Positions 5,254 through 6,831 of a DNA stretch of 6,831 nucleotides are shown in pieces. Under the pieces are notes generated by a model, which did no database searches, had not been told where the DNA came from, and saw only the letters and a list, made by a program, of their open reading frames with translations. Each line of letters opens with the position of its first letter. Positions within the stretch are counted from its first letter, which is position 1. This stretch comes from Actinomycetes bacterium (GTDB lineage Bacteria > Actinomycetota > Acidimicrobiia > Acidimicrobiales > JAJYPT01), in the NCBI GenBank assembly GCA_021795135.1, contig JAJYPT010000094.1:1-6831 (forward strand), in the 5' to 3' direction. A program made the position numbers and the translations under genes.

Positions 5254-5793
5254 ATGAAATCATTAAATGGTGCAAAAGTAGCTTTTATGGTTGCTAATGA
5301 AGGAGTAGAAGAAGTCGAATTAACAAAGCCGTGGGAAAAGGTCAAGCAAGCAGGCGGTCAGCCTTTTTTGATAGCACCTCAAGAAGGTGAAACTCAAGCT
5401 TTTAATCATCTTGATAAAAGCAAAACTTTTAAAGTGGATTATACAACTTCTAACGCTAATCCTGAAGATTTTGACGCCCTAGTTCTTCCAGGTGGAGTGG
5501 CAAATCCTGATCAGTTGCGTACTGATCCAAAAGCAGTTGCTTTTGCTAAGTCTTTTATGGCCTCATCTAAGCCTGTAGCCGCTATTTGTCATGGACCTTG
5601 GACTTTGGTAGAAACAGGAGAACTGAAGGGAAAAACTATTACCTCTTGGCCTAGCTTGAAAACAGATATAGAAAATGCTGGTGGACATTGGGTTGATGAA
5701 CAAGTTCACCTAGATGGGAACCTAGTAACAAGTAGGAAGCCAGATGATCTAGAGGCGTTTTCTGAGGCACTAATCGAAAAACTAAGTGCTTAA
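5254..5793 (+). CDS. DJ-1/PfpI family protein (YhbO/general stress protein 18 type)
   Basis: This 179-residue protein is a complete PfpI-type DJ-1 superfamily member. The nucleophile elbow is C112-H113 in AAICHGPW. E19 in ANEGVEEVEL lines up with the glutamate that completes the site in PfpI. FDALVLPGG at 73-81 is the family's central strand and turn, and TSWPSLKTDIENAGGHWVDE with the TSRKPDD end completes it. Members have been described as proteases, deglycases or glyoxalases, and in bacteria protect against carbonyl, oxidative or general stress; which activity applies here cannot be read from sequence. A strong AAGGAG Shine-Dalgarno sits just before the ATG. A sigma-B-like promoter candidate and a long leader lie upstream, divergent from a CsbD gene, supporting a stress role. 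Its stop lies only 23 bp from the 3' end of the convergent tRNA-Gly gene. Confidence 0.92.
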   Translation: MKSLNGAKVAFMVANEGVEEVELTKPWEKVKQAGGQPFLIAPQEGETQAFNHLDKSKTFKVDYTTSNANPEDFDALVLPGGVANPDQLRTDPKAVAFAKSFMASSKPVAAICHGPWTLVETGELKGKTITSWPSLKTDIENAGGHWVDEQVHLDGNLVTSRKPDDLEAFSEALIEKLSA

Positions 5794-5816
5794 AAATCTA
5801 GCTCAATTGGAATGAG
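5793..5816 (-). terminator. Weak candidate terminator of the tRNA transcript
   Basis: Just beyond the tRNA-Gly 3' end the minus strand reads CTCA, seven bases, TGAG, then CTAGATTTTT. A four-pair stem followed by five Ts is a weak intrinsic terminator. The T-run falls on the stop codon of the convergent pfpI-like gene. Confidence 0.3.
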
Positions 5817-5887
5817 AGCGGGTGACGGGAATCGAACCCGCGTAACCAGCTTGGAAGGCTGGGACTCTACCGTTGAGCTACACCCGC
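5817..5887 (-). tRNA. tRNA-Gly (anticodon UCC)
   Basis: The minus strand folds as a cloverleaf: acceptor GCGGGTG/CACCCGC, D arm GCTC-AACGGTA-GAGT with one G-T pair, anticodon arm CCAGC-CTTCCAA-GCTGG, and T arm with TTCGATT. The anticodon TCC is at 5855-5853. The discriminator base is T, usual for glycine. No CCA is encoded after it. It lies 45 bp downstream of tRNA-Pro and is probably processed from the same transcript. Confidence 0.95.
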
Positions 5888-5932
5888 ATGGAAACTATTT
5901 TAGTGCAAAATTTTAATCTATATGGCTAAAAT

Positions 5933-6009
5933 TGGTCGGGGAGGGGGGATTTGAACCCCCGACCCCCTGCTCCCAAAGCAGGTACGCTGCCAAACTGCGC
6001 CACTCCCCG
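5933..6009 (-). tRNA. tRNA-Pro (anticodon UGG), CCA encoded
   Basis: The minus strand gives acceptor CGGGGAG/CTCCCCG, D arm with GCGC-AGTTTGGCA-GCGT, anticodon arm CCTGC-TTTGGGA-GCAGG, and T arm GGGGG-TTCAAAT-CCCCC. The anticodon TGG is at 5975-5973 and the discriminator is A at 5936. The next three bases (5935-5933) are CCA, so the 3' end is genome-encoded, unlike the neighbouring tRNA-Gly. A TTATAT element at 6032-6027 lies about 18 bp before the mature 5' end and is a plausible -10, but no well-spaced -35 is evident. Confidence 0.95.
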
Positions 6010-6074
6010 TGGTTTCCACTATGCAAATATAACCTCTATTTGTGGTCAATGTTGCAATTGTCTAATAATTTTGC

Positions 6075-6096
6075 AAATAGAGACAAAATAGAGACA
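6075..6096 (+). repeat. Two tandem copies of an 11-bp repeat
   Basis: AAATAGAGACA occurs twice head to tail at 6075-6085 and 6086-6096. The first copy also forms one arm of an inverted repeat with CTCTATTTG at 6034-6042. The array lies upstream of the tRNA-Pro gene on that gene's strand, so it could be a regulator or upstream promoter site, or a simple slippage product. Confidence 0.75.
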
Positions 6097-6181
6097 AATA
6101 AGATGAAAAATAAATATTTTTATCTTATTGAAGTATAAATATGCATATATATGCACTCTAATATATTCCCACTATAGGATA

Positions 6182-6223
6182 ATAGAAATAGGTGTTTAGA
6201 TAATTCTAAACACCTATTTCTAT
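6182..6223. repeat. Perfect 19-bp hairpin with TAAT loop
   Basis: The arms 6182-6200 (ATAGAAATAGGTGTTTAGA) and 6205-6223 are exact reverse complements around TAAT at 6201-6204. No T-run follows on the plus strand (GTAAAAAA follows) and none follows on the minus strand, so it is a poor ordinary terminator. It stands about 105 bp upstream of the yeeE-like start and between divergent transcripts, where an operator, a leader structure or an insulator are all possible. Confidence 0.7.
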
Positions 6224-6329
6224 GTAAAAAACCATTAAACGTGCTGGTAACACCCTTGACCCTTTTATAAAAACCAGTCAATATATAAGCCATAATCTTT
6301 ATATCCAGTAATAAGTCGGGGGTCAGGAT

Positions 6330-6831
6330 ATGAAAACTACGTTAGACAAAGATATGTCTTCAACGCCATCGTTAAATTTAAATTCTTCTTTAGAATCTAA
6401 TGATAATTCTCAAAAAGACCTACTGTGGAGGGTGTTTAAAGAACCTATAGATCCTATGTATGCCATGTTGATTATAGGCTTGCTAGTGGGTTTTTTCTAT
6501 TTAGTAATGGAACCTTGGACAGTTGGTGGGGGAGAAACTGAAATTACGGGTCTTTTGGCTTATGCTTTGATGGGTAAACACTTACTAAAAGCTCTTCCTT
6601 TTTGGAATGGCCAAGCTTTTTTTATAGATCCTTTATATTGGAAGCTATGGATTAGCCTAGGTCTATTTGCTGGAGGGCTATTTGGTTCTATAGTTGGAAA
6701 AGATTTCAAGCTACGCCTACCTTCTACTCGTTTGGAATGGGTTTTAGCAGCCGTTGGCGGTTTGTTGATGGGGATTGGGATTCGACTTTCTTTTATATGT
6801 AATGTGAGTACTTTTTTTGGAACAGTAAGAT
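6330..6831 (+). CDS. YeeE/YedE (TsuA-type) sulfur-compound transporter, N-terminal part
   Basis: The frame starts at ATG 6330 with a G-rich ribosome site (GGGGG, seven bases before) and runs off the right edge after 167 codons. After a polar, Ser/Asn-rich N-terminus of about 40 residues come hydrophobic helices at about 43-60, 71-82, 105-123 and 136-156. The segment GGLLMGIGIR (143-152) followed by C157-N-V matches the repeated G-x-L-M-G-x-G-x-R ... G-C-N motif of the YeeE/YedE family, whose cysteines handle the substrate. In TsuA the substrate is thiosulfate; related members are linked to other sulfur or selenium compounds. Ile156 replaces the Gly usual before the Cys. The missing half should contain the second such motif. 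The following gene, often a sulfurtransferase, is outside the window. Confidence 0.85.
   Translation, partial: MKTTLDKDMSSTPSLNLNSSLESNDNSQKDLLWRVFKEPIDPMYAMLIIGLLVGFFYLVMEPWTVGGGETEITGLLAYALMGKHLLKALPFWNGQAFFIDPLYWKLWISLGLFAGGLFGSIVGKDFKLRLPSTRLEWVLAAVGGLLMGIGIRLSFICNVSTFFGTVR

Larger units (their letters stand above)
6010..6329. other. Palindrome-rich intergenic region between the tRNAs and the yeeE-like gene
   Basis: No coding frame can be supported here. It contains a 9-bp inverted repeat (6034-6042 with 6074-6082), a tandem 11-mer (6075-6096), and an AT-rich hairpin (6097-6129: eight perfect pairs, one G-T, four more, 7-nt loop). It also has a 14-bp palindrome TGCATATATATGCA (6142-6155) and a 19-bp perfect hairpin (6182-6223). 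For the yeeE-like gene, TTGACC at 6256-6261 is a fair -35, but TATATA at 6282-6287 is 20 bp away and CATAAT at 6291-6296 further still, so no promoter is assigned firmly. Confidence 0.6.

Noticed and set aside
4340..6082. CAAATAG/CTATTTG word recurring in intergenic regions (4340, 5183, 5199, 6036, 6074)
   Set aside because: The same 7-mer also occurs several times inside coding genes, so its frequency fits the AT-rich composition and it is not a distinct regulatory motif.
5932..6138. Plus-strand frame whose product begins MVGEGGFEPPTPCSQSR
   Set aside because: It is the antisense of the tRNA-Pro gene; this peptide is a well-known spurious translation of tRNA sequence.
5933..6321. GTCGGGG at both the tRNA-Pro 3' end (5935-5941) and before the yeeE-like start (6315-6321), as a possible attachment-site duplication
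   Set aside because: Only seven bases match, there is no integrase or phage gene nearby, and the second copy is better explained as a ribosome-binding region.

Overview
The window is AT-rich bacterial DNA (well under half G+C by eye) whose proteins nonetheless look actinobacterial. The TypA sequence, the MhuD-like monooxygenase, the Rv3214/Shb17-like phosphatase and a 52-residue hydrophobic protein ending in RWYRW all resemble families I know from Actinomycetota. I infer a low-GC actinomycete, but this rests on recognition from memory, not on a tree.

Left part (1-1363, plus strand): the last 45 codons of a medium-chain glucose 1-dehydrogenase-like protein, then a histidine phosphatase 13 bp later, then a membrane-anchored thioredoxin-like protein with a CxxC pair. 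The first two are probably co-transcribed and suggest sugar or pentose-phosphate metabolism. Centre (4231 down to 1360, minus strand): a tight three-gene set encoding a PAQR/hemolysin III-type seven-helix membrane protein, an IsdG/MhuD-like small monooxygenase with the expected Asn, Trp and His, and the ribosome-associated GTPase TypA/BipA. The typA stop codon overlaps the convergent thioredoxin-like gene's stop in a shared TTAA.

Middle right (4351-5793): a stress-type locus. A CsbD-family protein and a 52-aa two-helix membrane protein, too short for most gene callers, run on the minus strand and end at a perfect 31-bp hairpin. A DJ-1/PfpI-family protein runs the other way. The roughly 410-bp AT-rich gap between them carries, on opposite strands, two promoter-like elements of the general-stress sigma type (GGTTTA, then GGG after the same spacing). 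This is the most coherent regulatory story in the window. The inferred pfpI leader also contains mutually exclusive hairpins.

Right part (5817-6831): tRNA-Gly(UCC) and tRNA-Pro(UGG) on the minus strand, a 320-bp gap rich in palindromes and short repeats, and the first 167 codons of a YeeE/YedE-type sulfur transporter running off the edge. I see no mobile element, CRISPR array, phage gene or clearly new multi-gene system. The best leads are the divergent stress-promoter pair, the long perfect hairpins and the small membrane gene.
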